Source of the DNA: Promethearchaeota archaeon
GTDB lineage: Archaea; Asgardarchaeota; Lokiarchaeia; Sigyniarchaeales; SOKP01
Reading direction: 5' to 3'
Assembly (NCBI GenBank): GCA_019057865.1
Contig: JAHLWP010000022.1
Location: 1-64,000 of the forward strand
Length of the DNA: 64,000 bases
Shown here one piece after another: positions 56,284-64,000 of this stretch. The notes beneath the pieces were generated by a model that was not told the origin of the DNA, made no database searches, and was given only the letters and a program-made list of their open reading frames with translations. Positions within the stretch are counted from its first letter, which is position 1; every line of letters begins with the position of its first letter. Made by a program: the position numbers and the translations under genes.

Positions 56284-56292
56284 TTTAAAGGG

Positions 56293-56306
56293 TTATTTAA
56301 ATATAA
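56293..56306 (-). promoter_or_regulatory. TATA-like box before rnhA
   Basis: TTATATTTAAATAA read on the reverse strand, 10-25 bases before the presumed ATA start; this short spacing would give a nearly leaderless mRNA. Confidence 0.35.
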
Positions 56307-56448
56307 TTTTTATGTTGGTAAATTGAAAACAATCTTCCATGCAATTTATAGGAAAAACATGATATAAAGTGATTATATTAATATGCCTATAAATGATATA
56401 TTTCTATTTCTGTATTCTTTTTGGTTGTGTTAGATTTATATAATAAAA

Positions 56449-56613
56449 TTGAAATTAATTATACAAAAGACAAGTAAAAAATTCATTAATTACAAAGAGA
56501 AGCTGATTTTAATAATTTCAGAAAAGAGAGGTATAAAACCCTTTTTAGAAGAATTTGTATCTGATCTAGAATTAGTTGAATTAGAATCCGGTTGGATTTA
56601 TTCGATTGTATAA
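56449..56613 (+). CDS. Small hypothetical frame in 436-bp gap
   Basis: Fifty-four residues from a TTG, with LELVELESGWIYSIV near the end and a good composition, but no ribosome binding site and no recognised family. It may be a decayed fragment. The remainder of the 56284-56719 gap shows nothing else. Confidence 0.2.
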   Translation: MKLIIQKTSKKFINYKEKLILIISEKRGIKPFLEEFVSDLELVELESGWIYSIV

Positions 56614-56719
56614 ATTATAAGATATTGAAAAAGATAGTGGAATTATAATAAACTAAATTACTAATAGAATTGAAATAAATTGAAGTAATTTATTTAGAAC
56701 AAGGGTTTATTGAAGCAAA

Positions 56720-57499
56720 ATGAAACAAATAATTGCTAAATGGAAAAAAACTACAGAGAATAAAATTATTTGGACAGCATATTTGGGAAGTGTCCCATTT
56801 AACCTCTATATTCCTAAATGGAGAATTCCTGAACCAGTTCCTGAAAAAATTCTGATAAAAATATTTTTTTCATCAGAAGAAGTGAGAGATAAAAAGTTTA
56901 TATCAAAAACGGATATTCAATTAGAACCTCAATTAAAAAGAAAGAAAATTTATTCTGACGTTCATAAATTTAGCGAACATTCACAGACAATTAGATTTGA
57001 TCCTAATGGAGAATCTAATAATTGGGAAATTGGGAGCCCGTATTTACCAAAATCAATATTAAAAGGTCAAGATTTTAAGGAACTTTCTTTGGTGATTGAA
57101 TGGCTTGGTCTAAAAGATTTAGAAAGGTCAGGAAATTCTTCTGCAGAAGAAATTGACGACATAAATAAAATCACTGATAAAACGATTGCTACTAACAATC
57201 TGATTAGTGATTTTGAATTAAAAATTCGAGAATTCATCGAACAACAACTAAGAAAGCTTTATAGAGAAGATTGGTGGAATCAAGGTATCCCAGAAAATAT
57301 TAGAGAAATAGCTGAAAAAAGAAAAGAACGTAAAAAAAGAATTGAACCAAAAAGAAAATATGATGCCATTGATTTTCTTAATTTTTGGGATTATAACAAC
57401 ATTATATTGTACAAAAAGAATTGGAATAATATTTTCAGAGAATTTTTTAGAGAAAAATATGTTATTCAAGCTCCATTTGAGAAATTATCGAATATTTGA
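56720..57499 (+). CDS. Swt1-type HEPN protein, stopped at the catalytic Arg
   Basis: Residues about 170-259 fit the Swt1-like HEPN domain: ELKIREFIEQQLRKLYREDWWNQGIP, then YDAIDFLNFWDYNNIILYKKNWNNIFREFF and FEKLSNI. The next codon should be the Arg of the R-N-x3-H nuclease motif; it is TGA. The following frame reads NDIAHNRF and runs 30 codons more. The HEPN RNase is thus cut at its active site. HEPN proteins are usually toxins or effectors, so inactivation may have been selected. The N-terminal 120 residues are a separate beta-rich domain (YLGSVPFNLYIPKWRIP). Confidence 0.8.
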   Translation: MKQIIAKWKKTTENKIIWTAYLGSVPFNLYIPKWRIPEPVPEKILIKIFFSSEEVRDKKFISKTDIQLEPQLKRKKIYSDVHKFSEHSQTIRFDPNGESNNWEIGSPYLPKSILKGQDFKELSLVIEWLGLKDLERSGNSSAEEIDDINKITDKTIATNNLISDFELKIREFIEQQLRKLYREDWWNQGIPENIREIAEKRKERKKRIEPKRKYDAIDFLNFWDYNNIILYKKNWNNIFREFFREKYVIQAPFEKLSNI

Positions 57500-57592
57500 A
57501 ATGATATTGCGCATAACAGATTTAGAAAAGAAGATTTTGAAAGATGCAAAACCTACATCGATGATATATTGAAACACTTACCAGATTTTTAA
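57500..57592 (+). pseudogene. HEPN C-terminal continuation after TGA
   Basis: Same frame as the HEPN gene: NDIAHNRFRKEDFERC then a helix to a TAA at 57590-57592. The N-D-I-A-H residues complete the RNxxxH motif when the preceding TGA is read as Arg. Confidence 0.75.
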
Positions 57593-57900
57593 AGATTTTT
57601 AGATCCTATTTTTTTCAACATTTTCCTTAGGAAAACAATATTGATAAATATGCTTATTTATACCTAAAATAAAAATCAATCCATTCAGAATACATAGAGG
57701 GGGAAAAGTTCATGATATTTTTTTTTCCATATTTCGAAAAAAACTTGTAGACCTACTTGTAAACCTATTGAAGTAAAGTTAATACATAAAAATCAATGTA
57801 AAAATATGTATTCTTTATTCCAGTATTGCTTTTTTCGATATGATTTAGTAAGAATCTGAAATCGGGATTTTATAATTGAATTCTACTAAGTATAGATAGT
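57593..57900. other. Gene-free stretch
   Basis: AT-rich and without recognisable signals apart from homopolymer runs. Confidence 0.3.
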
Positions 57901-58087
57901 ATGAATATCTATATTTTATTGTTATTTTCTGATTTTACTCCAGAAGATCGAGAATTTAGTTGATAAAGATACTAAAATAATTCTAATAAAGAAGAATATC
58001 TTTGACATATTGGAGAAAAAACTAAAAGAACGTGAATTTAATGTAATTAATGAAAAACTAATCGATTTATATTGTTCCACACAATAA
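57901..58087 (+). pseudogene. Frameshifted small gene fragment
   Basis: ATG at 57901 opens MNIYILLLFSDFTPEDREFS and stops. In the overlapping +1 frame the text IILIKKNIFDILEKKLKEREF-NVINE continues to 58087. The two parts may be one decayed gene; the family is not recognised. Confidence 0.25.
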
Positions 58088-58262
58088 AAATACTTATTCC
58101 TAAGATTATTACTATTAGAGCTACAACAATTAGAAATTCTTTAATTTTTTTTTTTTTAACATCCTTTACTCCAAATCTGATGTCAATTTTGCCATTTGGA
58201 TTTTCTTTAGTGTGGTATATCTGTGTCTTCCCATCATCCAGCCAACATTTCTTCCATGTTTA
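58047..58262 (-). pseudogene. Out-of-frame C-terminus of the nuclease gene with membrane anchor
   Basis: If one A is added in GATAAACATGG near 58258-58263, the nuclease frame continues TWKKCWLDDGKTQIYHTKEN, then GKIDIRFGVKD, a basic run and the membrane helix FLIVVALIVIILGISIFIVW to a TAA at 58047. This text is far more protein-like than the present ending, so a single-base deletion or sequencing error is likely. Confidence 0.65.
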
Positions 58263-59041
58263 TCCAACTTATCATTTTTTATCTCATTGATTTCAATTTC
58301 ATTACCCAAATCATAAATTAAATTCTCTCCTTCAACTCTTGGTGGTGTTTCTACTTTAAAAACATGTCTAATAAACCCTCTCTTGTAAAAACCAATATAT
58401 CCTACAGGCTGAATTTTCCTCGAGCTTTGATTAGGACAGATGTATTGTCCCTTTGTAAGCGCATCGTTCTCGCCTTTTCCTCCTCCAGCAAAAATAGCTA
58501 CTCTTTTATTGTCGTTCCAATTCCATTTTCCTGTGATTAAATCGTGGTTTTCTAATAAAGTTTCAAAATTCTTCACAAGAAACTTAAGCAAATTTCCTTC
58601 TTCTATATCATTGTTATTAACATACTCATCCAAATACTTCAAAACATTACTCCAATTTTCCCATTCTATTGTTTCCTCTAATTCAGTTGGTCTTTCAGAG
58701 TGAGGAGTAAGATAGACTAAAAAATTTTCATCTTCATTTTTTACTTTTTTAAGATGGTTCTCCATTTGTAGGATATCAATAGCATTTTGAACGATTTTAC
58801 TCTCTATAAATATCTTAAATTTAAAAGAACACTCTAAACTTCCATCTGGAACAGAATTTTTTTGTTGATCTTGACTTGAAATGTTAATATTGCTTGTAGG
58901 AAGTTCTATGTTTAATTTGTTCATAAAAAATCTAATAAGATCCTCTTTTCCAACATTAAAAATGTGTAATAGAGCTGTTGTTATCCTATTCTCTTTTTGG
59001 CTGTAGTCCCCAAAAATTGATAATCGATTAATATTTGTCAT
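58166..59041 (-). CDS. PD-(D/E)XK nuclease-like protein, frameshifted
   Basis: The catalytic core is visible: E17 in QKENRITTALLHIF, D66 in VPDGSLE, and E80-S-K82 in FIESKI, then a long helix and FLVYLTPHSERP. The family is the PD-(D/E)XK superfamily, near the one at 28336. As read, the C-terminus ends in an atypical GRHRYTTLKK text; a one-base frameshift near 58260 hides a conserved tail and a membrane anchor (see 58047-58262). With the tail restored it would be an inner-face, membrane-tethered nuclease. The ATG follows AAGGAGGGAAAAAA, an excellent ribosome binding site. Confidence 0.75.
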   Translation of the reverse strand: MTNINRLSIFGDYSQKENRITTALLHIFNVGKEDLIRFFMNKLNIELPTSNINISSQDQQKNSVPDGSLECSFKFKIFIESKIVQNAIDILQMENHLKKVKNEDENFLVYLTPHSERPTELEETIEWENWSNVLKYLDEYVNNNDIEEGNLLKFLVKNFETLLENHDLITGKWNWNDNKRVAIFAGGGKGENDALTKGQYICPNQSSRKIQPVGYIGFYKRGFIRHVFKVETPPRVEGENLIYDLGNEIEINEIKNDKLDKHGRNVGWMMGRHRYTTLKKIQMAKLTSDLE

Positions 59042-59162
59042 TTTTTTCCCTCCTTTTTTTTTAATTTAATTTTTTTTATGTTTGTTGCTAACAATCGAAA
59101 CGATTGAAACTAAACCATAAAAATTTTTCATTTTTAATTCTCTAATTTTTCTAAAAAAGATG

Positions 59163-59342
59163 TTAATTAGTTTTTTTATAATATATCATATTTCTATTTA
59201 TAAGGTAGTCAATAATGCTTTCAATAAAAAAGCCGATAAATACAAACCCTAACACAAATAATTCCAAATATATTCCATAAATTATCAATAGTATGCCTAC
59301 TATACAGAAAAGAAATCCTATTACAGTTTTTACTCCTAACAT
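59163..59342 (-). CDS. Small two-helix membrane protein
   Basis: Fifty-nine residues with two hydrophobic helices (GFLFCIVGILLIIYGIYL, FVLGFVFIGFFIESII) and a basic tail. The start is 21 bases after the stop of the TPR-NYN gene, behind AAAGAG, so it is probably co-translated with it. It may anchor the TPR-NYN RNase at the membrane, which is an inference from the coupling only. A T-rich gap follows to 59042. Confidence 0.55.
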   Translation of the reverse strand: MLGVKTVIGFLFCIVGILLIIYGIYLELFVLGFVFIGFFIESIIDYLINRNMIYYKKTN

Positions 59343-59363
59343 CTCTTTTAACTCTTCATTATC

Positions 59364-60755
59364 TTAGGAAGCTGTATAAATTTTATCAAAATATAGCTTA
59401 TCTTTAATAAATTTGAAAGTGATTCTTCTTTCATTAATCCATTTTTTCCCATAAATCTCACGAAATTCTCTGAATAAATCATTTGAAATTATAAATGAAT
59501 TATTTTCTTTAGCATATTTTAATATGAAATGATCTGCTTCTGTTCCACCTGGTGTTTCAATAATTTTGCCTTTTTTTAGTAAATTTGAGTACTCGTGTTG
59601 ATTATCTATTGTGTAATAGAGGGATCTGTCGCAAATCACAACATAATTGTCTAATTCAAGATTGTTTAATTTTTCAAATAGCTTAAATAGATTGGAGATA
59701 GAACCTTTTTTTGTAGAGCCACTCATATCTCTTGCAATATTCGCACCATCTACAACAAAATTACAATCTTCAATTTTGTGATAATTGGCATGGATATTGA
59801 CGAATCTTATTTTATGTGGTGATTTTGAAATTTGAGTTGTTTGATGGGATAAAGTTTGGTAATTTTGAGAGGGGCTTACTTCCTTAGAATCAGTAGAATC
59901 TTCGATCTCCATTAATCTCCTGCGAAATTTCTCTTGTTGGAATCTAAAACGAGCATCTAAAGATAAACTTTTTGCGTCACTAGTTTTAGAAGAATCTTTC
60001 TTTTTTCTTGCTTGTAATTTTTTAAATCTCTCAAAATCTTTGTCATCTTCAACATTAGATTCAACATTTACATCAATATTGATTTGTTGAGCTTTAATTC
60101 TTTCATTTTTTCTAATAATAATCTTAATTTTGTTTTTGAAGATAAATGCTGCATTAAAACTTGGGTTTAAAGATATCGATCTATTAATGGCATCAAGTGA
60201 ATCTTTGTATAGTCCAGAAATTAAAAGTGCTTTAGAGAGGTGATACCATGAAACCTCAGTATTTGGCTTGAAAGCATTTGGATCGAAGTCAACACCTTTC
60301 TTAGTATATGCTAAACACAAATTATTCCAAGCAGATTTGCTTTTGCTGTTTTTATCCAAAGCAGACTTAAAAGCATTTATAGCATTGTTAAAATCCCCCA
60401 GGTGATTATATACCATGCCAATGCCATTCCAGAAAAAGTCGCTATCTGGAAAAACCTTATTAGCCTTCTCATAAGTTTCAATCACATGGTCATAATCGTG
60501 TTTATGATAATATACCTTTCCAAGATTGTTCCACAATGATAAATTTTGATTATCAATTTTTATAGCTTTTTCAAATGATTTGATTGCATTAGGATAATCT
60601 TCTATTTTAACATAACAAATTCCAAGGTTATTCCACGCTTTAATACTGTTTGGATAAAGGAAAGTAATCCTTTTATAACATTGAATAGCGTGATCATAAT
60701 TTTTAGTTTGGTAATAATCTTTTCCTTTTTGGAATAATTCTTTACGTATACTCAA
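59364..60755 (-). CDS. TPR-NYN ribonuclease fusion
   Basis: The first about 215 residues are TPRs (AIQCYKRITFLYP, AWNNLGICYVKIEDYPNAIKS and four more), then a basic, Gln/Ser-rich linker, and from about 330 a complete NYN RNase domain: DCNFVVDGANIAR, VICDRSLYY, TEADHFILKYA and IISNDLFREF. The metal-binding acids match the stand-alone NYN RNase at 24125. TPRs should recruit the RNase to a partner. Eukaryotic Zc3h12a-like enzymes act in mRNA decay; the archaeal role is unknown. It precedes the small membrane protein. Confidence 0.88.
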   Translation of the reverse strand: MSIRKELFQKGKDYYQTKNYDHAIQCYKRITFLYPNSIKAWNNLGICYVKIEDYPNAIKSFEKAIKIDNQNLSLWNNLGKVYYHKHDYDHVIETYEKANKVFPDSDFFWNGIGMVYNHLGDFNNAINAFKSALDKNSKSKSAWNNLCLAYTKKGVDFDPNAFKPNTEVSWYHLSKALLISGLYKDSLDAINRSISLNPSFNAAFIFKNKIKIIIRKNERIKAQQINIDVNVESNVEDDKDFERFKKLQARKKKDSSKTSDAKSLSLDARFRFQQEKFRRRLMEIEDSTDSKEVSPSQNYQTLSHQTTQISKSPHKIRFVNIHANYHKIEDCNFVVDGANIARDMSGSTKKGSISNLFKLFEKLNNLELDNYVVICDRSLYYTIDNQHEYSNLLKKGKIIETPGGTEADHFILKYAKENNSFIISNDLFREFREIYGKKWINERRITFKFIKDKLYFDKIYTAS

Positions 60756-60880
60756 AAAACGTCCCTACAATTTTCTCTCTTCTAATTAAATTTTCGAGTT
60801 TATATTTAAATATCTTCGTATCTTCATATTGGATGAAACACTCACAGAGTTAATATAGCAAATTTCATATTAATACTGTT

Positions 60881-62425
60881 CTAAACAACGAATTTTTGCC
60901 CTTCTTTTGCTTGGATAACATTGTCAAAATTCTCTTTAAACCAAGTAGGGTTTTCAGTATGAACTGGAATAATGTACTCGGGGTCAATTGTTTCGATTGC
61001 CCACAATAAATCGCTTTTTGATGCGTGTCCAGATGCGTGAAATCCTTTTGTAAATTCGGGTTTCACTCGTCCTCTTTCATTTAGAATTTCAAATCCACAG
61101 ACATTAAAATCGAAATGTTTGAGCCAATTATTTAACCTTAGGAAGTCAAATTCCGATTCTTCTTCGAAGGCTTCACTTGAGGAGTAGATATAAGTTCCAT
61201 ATTGAGGTTTGATATCGAGCAAATGCTTTATCTCATAAAATGAGAAACATAATATGTATTTATCAGGAGCTTTTGAAATCTCAGTGGGATCTATATAATT
61301 TACCTGGTTTTTCAAGAAATTTTCTTCCCAATAATCCTTACCAGACTTATATTCACCATACACTAAGATATCACTGGTTCTATCAACTTTATCTACTTGT
61401 TCAAGAGATTTAAGTAAATAAGCTTGTTTTGCAGGAATCACTATGTTTCTAGAAACTTTCGAGGCAATTTTTTTAAATTCTTCAAGCCTTTCGAAGTTTC
61501 TTGCGGAAAAATCAGCAACAACAATTCCTTTAGCCTCTTCAATAATTTTAAGGCAATTTTCATAAACTTCTTCTTCCGATTCCTCGACATCTTCTCTTGT
61601 TGCTCTTGTACCTTCAATAATTAACACAGAAGCATCTTTAGCATTTTGAATAAACTCTTTACTTTTATCAGCGTTTTTTCCATGAAGGCGGAAATCACCC
61701 GTATAAGCAATTGTAATATCACTAGAAAGTAGATATCCTGTTGCTCCGAAAATCGAATGATCTATTGGAAAGGATTTAATTTCAAATTGAGTTGGGTTAT
61801 TAGTTAAATCGCATAGATTACTACGGGTTAGTGTTTTCAAGGTTCCATCTTTCTTAGGGGCGTTTTTTATATTTGTTGTCAAAAACCATTCAAAGTTATC
61901 TATATATTCTTGAGTACAAATAAGGTTACGGGTTTGGTAAGCTCCACTTATTGCTTTTATTGTTTTATCGGATAATCCTTTAGTTTTTTTACAAAAAAAC
62001 GCAACTTCTAGTTGATGAGTAAGTCTTGAGGAGTCTGTCATTCCTTTTACAAAAGCAAAAGTAGTCGGAGAGGCGATAATTGGAATCTCAGTATTTATTA
62101 AGCCGATATTTCCATAGTGATCCATGTGCGCATGGCTTAATAAGACCGCTTCAATACTTAAAGTTGGAAATCTTGAGATGTCAAGATCTGGTGGAATTAA
62201 TTCTTTTCGATAAATATTTAATTTTGGAATGAGATTTAAGTGAATTAGGTCATAAATACCTCTAGAAGGTCGATCTTTTAAAAATTCTTGAAAATATTGA
62301 CTATATTTTTTGAAATTCATACCAAAATCGAGAAATACACCTTTTCCTTTCTCTTCTATGAAGATTTTATTCCCACCGATGGTTTTTGCTCCATCATATA
62401 TTGTTATAGAGGTCATTTTTTCCAA
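60881..62425 (-). CDS. RNase J-like beta-CASP metallo-hydrolase
   Basis: Metallo-beta-lactamase fold with beta-CASP insertion. Motifs: ITIYDGAKTIGGNKI and FLDFGMNF at the start, SHAHMDH (97-103), YTGDFRLHGK near 240, and the beta-CASP-type HASGHA near 465 and PVHTE near 490. The family includes RNase J and CPSF-like exonucleases that process or degrade RNA. The spacing of the last two motifs is right for an active enzyme. A truncated relative lies at 62594-62764. Start ATG follows GAAAAAAT; a second ATG three codons on is equally possible. Confidence 0.85.
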   Translation of the reverse strand: MEKMTSITIYDGAKTIGGNKIFIEEKGKGVFLDFGMNFKKYSQYFQEFLKDRPSRGIYDLIHLNLIPKLNIYRKELIPPDLDISRFPTLSIEAVLLSHAHMDHYGNIGLINTEIPIIASPTTFAFVKGMTDSSRLTHQLEVAFFCKKTKGLSDKTIKAISGAYQTRNLICTQEYIDNFEWFLTTNIKNAPKKDGTLKTLTRSNLCDLTNNPTQFEIKSFPIDHSIFGATGYLLSSDITIAYTGDFRLHGKNADKSKEFIQNAKDASVLIIEGTRATREDVEESEEEVYENCLKIIEEAKGIVVADFSARNFERLEEFKKIASKVSRNIVIPAKQAYLLKSLEQVDKVDRTSDILVYGEYKSGKDYWEENFLKNQVNYIDPTEISKAPDKYILCFSFYEIKHLLDIKPQYGTYIYSSSEAFEEESEFDFLRLNNWLKHFDFNVCGFEILNERGRVKPEFTKGFHASGHASKSDLLWAIETIDPEYIIPVHTENPTWFKENFDNVIQAKEGQKFVV

Positions 62426-62593
62426 GTGATTATTTTCTTTTTGAATTGTATTGGATTTATTTCAAATTTTTTTATTTATAGAAGGAATTATAAATAGGAG
62501 GTTATTTATTGTATGTGTATTAAGATCTATAAAAATCATAGAATTCCGGCTTTTTAATTCTTTTCAATAATATAATTAATTAGATGTATTTCA

Positions 62594-62764
62594 ATGGACG
62601 ATAATATCTCCATAACTTTCTTAGGTGGTGTTAATGAAGTTGGTGGTAATACTGTATTATTAGAGGATTTTGCGTGCGATGTAAAGATTTTTTTAGATTT
62701 TGGAATTAAGGTTGGAAAATATTACGGGTATTATGAGTCAGGTCAGCATCCCTCTTCCATATAG
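62594..62764 (+). pseudogene. N-terminal fragment of an RNase J-like paralogue
   Basis: Fifty-six codons match the N-terminus of RNase J-type proteins: ISITFLGGVNEVGGNTVLL, IFLDFGIKV and KYYGYYESGQHPSS, then TAG. No continuation follows in another frame, and a zinc-ribbon gene occupies the next space. It is a truncated paralogue of the divergent gene at 60881. Confidence 0.7.
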
Positions 62765-62811
62765 GCGTCGCTAGTATTAATAAGAATTTATTGATATTTT
62801 ATCTTAATCAC

Positions 62812-63309
62812 TTAACTTATTTTATTACCACAATTCTTACAGAAGTTAGCAGTAGATTTATTTCTCTCTCCACAATATTGGCAGATATAAGATTTAATTA
62901 TTAAGGGGGCATGCGCATCGTGATTTGTTTGATTTTGTGTAAAGTCAATATTAGTTAAAATTGTCGTATTTATTAATTCACTTAATTTTGTACTTTCTAG
63001 TCGACCTGAATCTCTATATTTAGCCATTGTAATTGTAAATAGATGATTATCTCTTGTTTCTACAATAACTGTGTAAATTTTTCGATTTTTTATAGCATAA
63101 GCTTTTTTAATTGCCGATAACGGTATTTTAAAGCCATCAGTATAATTATCAATAGGAGTACCAACTTCTGTAAGGGACATATTCGATTTTTTCATAAGTG
63201 ATAGCTCTTGGTCAGTTAATATTATTTTTCCCAATTCCATTTCAAATTGCCAATCTTTTCCTACCTCTCCTTCCCGAAAAAACCCATCCGAAGAAAATAT
63301 TATTGTCAT
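62812..63309 (-). CDS. Zinc-ribbon protein with PH/GRAM-like domain
   Basis: The C-terminal 25 residues form a zinc ribbon (CQYCGERNKS...NFCKNCG). The first 110 residues form a beta-rich module (KIILTDQELSLMKKS, IPLSAIKKAYAIKNRKIYTVIVETRDNHLFTITM) resembling PH/GRAM-like domains. The combination is common in archaeal proteins of unknown function. It lies alone, and the start codon ATG follows TAACAACAGAAAT, a poor ribosome binding site. Confidence 0.6.
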   Translation of the reverse strand: MTIIFSSDGFFREGEVGKDWQFEMELGKIILTDQELSLMKKSNMSLTEVGTPIDNYTDGFKIPLSAIKKAYAIKNRKIYTVIVETRDNHLFTITMAKYRDSGRLESTKLSELINTTILTNIDFTQNQTNHDAHAPLIIKSYICQYCGERNKSTANFCKNCGNKIS

Positions 63310-63598
63310 ATTTCTGTTGTTTTGATTATTATTTATTTCATAAAAATAAAATCTATCTTAATTTATTCATGGTTTATCTTACTTATATTTGATATGGAGT
63401 CCAATTTTTTTATTTAAATAGATTTTTAAATACAAACTCGATAAGTATATTAAAGCCCTATAAAAAGAAAACAATAAAAATATCTTTTTAAAGAGGTTAT
63501 GAAAAGAAAATAAATTTTATTACAAAACATAAAAAAGTAGGTGTTAACATACGTCAGAACAATTATTAAACTGTAGAGAATTTGTTCTTAAAGAAAAA
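63310..63598. other. Intergenic gap
   Basis: AT-rich, with a TATA-like ATTTAAATAG near 63412 and no other recognisable signal. It separates two divergent genes. Confidence 0.3.
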
Positions 63599-64000
63599 AT
63601 GGTTTCTCTAACAGATAAAGGAGAAATCTTTAACATGAATAATGAACTTATGGGAACTTTCCGAGGAAAACTAATAAAAATTGGAAATACATACCGAATT
63701 AGAGATTTAAATGATACTCCTGTACTTACAGTCGCTGAAAAAATAATATCTTTACGTTCTTCATATCGTTTCTATAAAGGTGGAGAGAAAGACGATAGTC
63801 AATATTTAGGTATCCTTAAAAGGAAATTAGTCTCAATTAAACCAAAGTATTGGTTTGAAGACCCAAATGAAAATCGTGTTTTCGAGATGAAAGGTAATAT
63901 ATTTACCCTTAAATTCAAAATCCTGAAGGATCGAAAAGAGGTTGCCGAAATAAGCAAAAAATTGTGGAAAAGTATACTTAGAGGTTACTATGGTGTAAAA
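63599..64000 (+). CDS. LURP-one-related (LOR) family protein, partial
   Basis: Open at the right end. The frame reads MVSLTDKGEIFNMNNELMGTF, then YRIRDLNDTPVLTVAEK, LRSSYRFYKG and KPKYWFEDPNENRVFEMKG, which is the LURP-one/tubby-like fold pattern of short twisted strands. The conserved family start (REFVLKEK) lies just upstream of the ATG in the same frame, beyond which a TAA closes it, so the true start may be a non-standard codon. LOR proteins are found in archaea, bacteria and eukaryotes; in plants they are defence-related and some are scramblase-like. Confidence 0.7.
   Translation, partial: MVSLTDKGEIFNMNNELMGTFRGKLIKIGNTYRIRDLNDTPVLTVAEKIISLRSSYRFYKGGEKDDSQYLGILKRKLVSIKPKYWFEDPNENRVFEMKGNIFTLKFKILKDRKEVAEISKKLWKSILRGYYGVK

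Noticed and set aside
57342..57572. Forward frame overlapping the HEPN gene end
   Set aside because: It is a shifted reading of the HEPN 3' end; the in-frame continuation after TGA (NDIAH) explains the region better.
58072..58290. Forward frame antisense to the frameshifted nuclease tail
   Set aside because: It mirrors the poly-A/membrane-helix coding strand and has no independent support.
1..64000. tRNA, rRNA or CRISPR array
   Set aside because: I saw no cloverleaf with a conserved T-arm, no rRNA-like G+C block and no regular repeat-spacer series. A tRNAscan and CRISPR search would be decisive.

Overview
The window is AT-rich (roughly 30% G+C by eye) and archaeal in character. It carries a NurA nuclease next to a HerA translocase, a TrmO-type tRNA methyltransferase, an HdrD/GlpC-like iron-sulfur protein, two NYN (Zc3h12a-like) RNase domains, a beta-CASP (RNase J-like) hydrolase, and T/A-rich TATA-like boxes close to start codons. 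An Asgard (Lokiarchaeia-like) archaeon is a reasonable guess, but nothing here proves it. I see no rRNA, tRNA or CRISPR array.

Layout. 0-3 kb: a 5'-damaged TPR gene and two PD-(D/E)XK-like genes. 3-9.1 kb: ordinary metabolism (carboxylesterase, HdrD-like protein, DsbA/FrnE, TrmO, membrane protein, flavodoxin) with a decayed second copy of the flavodoxin 3' end. 9.4-15.2 kb: NurA-HerA facing a two-gene ATPase operon. 16-20 kb: a deoxyribosyltransferase-fold protein coupled to an AAA+ ATPase. 20.8-27.9 kb: a giant winged-helix protein divergent from an NYN RNase / radical SAM / glycosyltransferase / radical SAM operon. 27.9-35.8 kb: a defence-gene graveyard with a PD-(D/E)XK nuclease, a GIY-YIG remnant, a TIR/NDT-like protein, a HerA tail remnant, an AbiV-like protein and dispersed repeats. 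36.3-49.6 kb: a BREX-like operon (BrxA-position protein, small P-loop protein, BrxC/PglY-like ATPase, zinc-knuckle protein, PglZ, BrxL without its Lon domain, and an unknown), followed by two small SPPY DNA methyltransferases in place of PglX. 49.9-54.4 kb: a tightly coupled radical SAM / metallo-beta-lactamase / radical SAM cassette. 54.7-59.3 kb: broken or foreign-looking genes, including an RNase HI, a HEPN gene with a stop exactly at its catalytic Arg, and a frameshifted membrane-anchored nuclease. 59.4-64 kb: a TPR-NYN fusion, an RNase J-like protein, a zinc-ribbon protein and a LURP-one-like protein running off the end.

The window reads as a defence island with high turnover. The best candidate for an undescribed system is the 36.3-49.6 kb BREX variant, which combines PglZ, a BrxC/PglY-like ATPase and a protease-less BrxL with paired small permuted methyltransferases; the adjacent radical SAM/MBL cassette may be part of it or separate. 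Two further themes recur. Three genes have conserved N-termini that can only begin at ATA codons. Several genes are interrupted by in-frame stops or single-base frameshifts. Dispersed non-coding repeats (a roughly 150-bp family bounded by CGTGAAACGGTTAT and CGTGAAATAACCGA, and a roughly 260-bp pair) sit at module boundaries.
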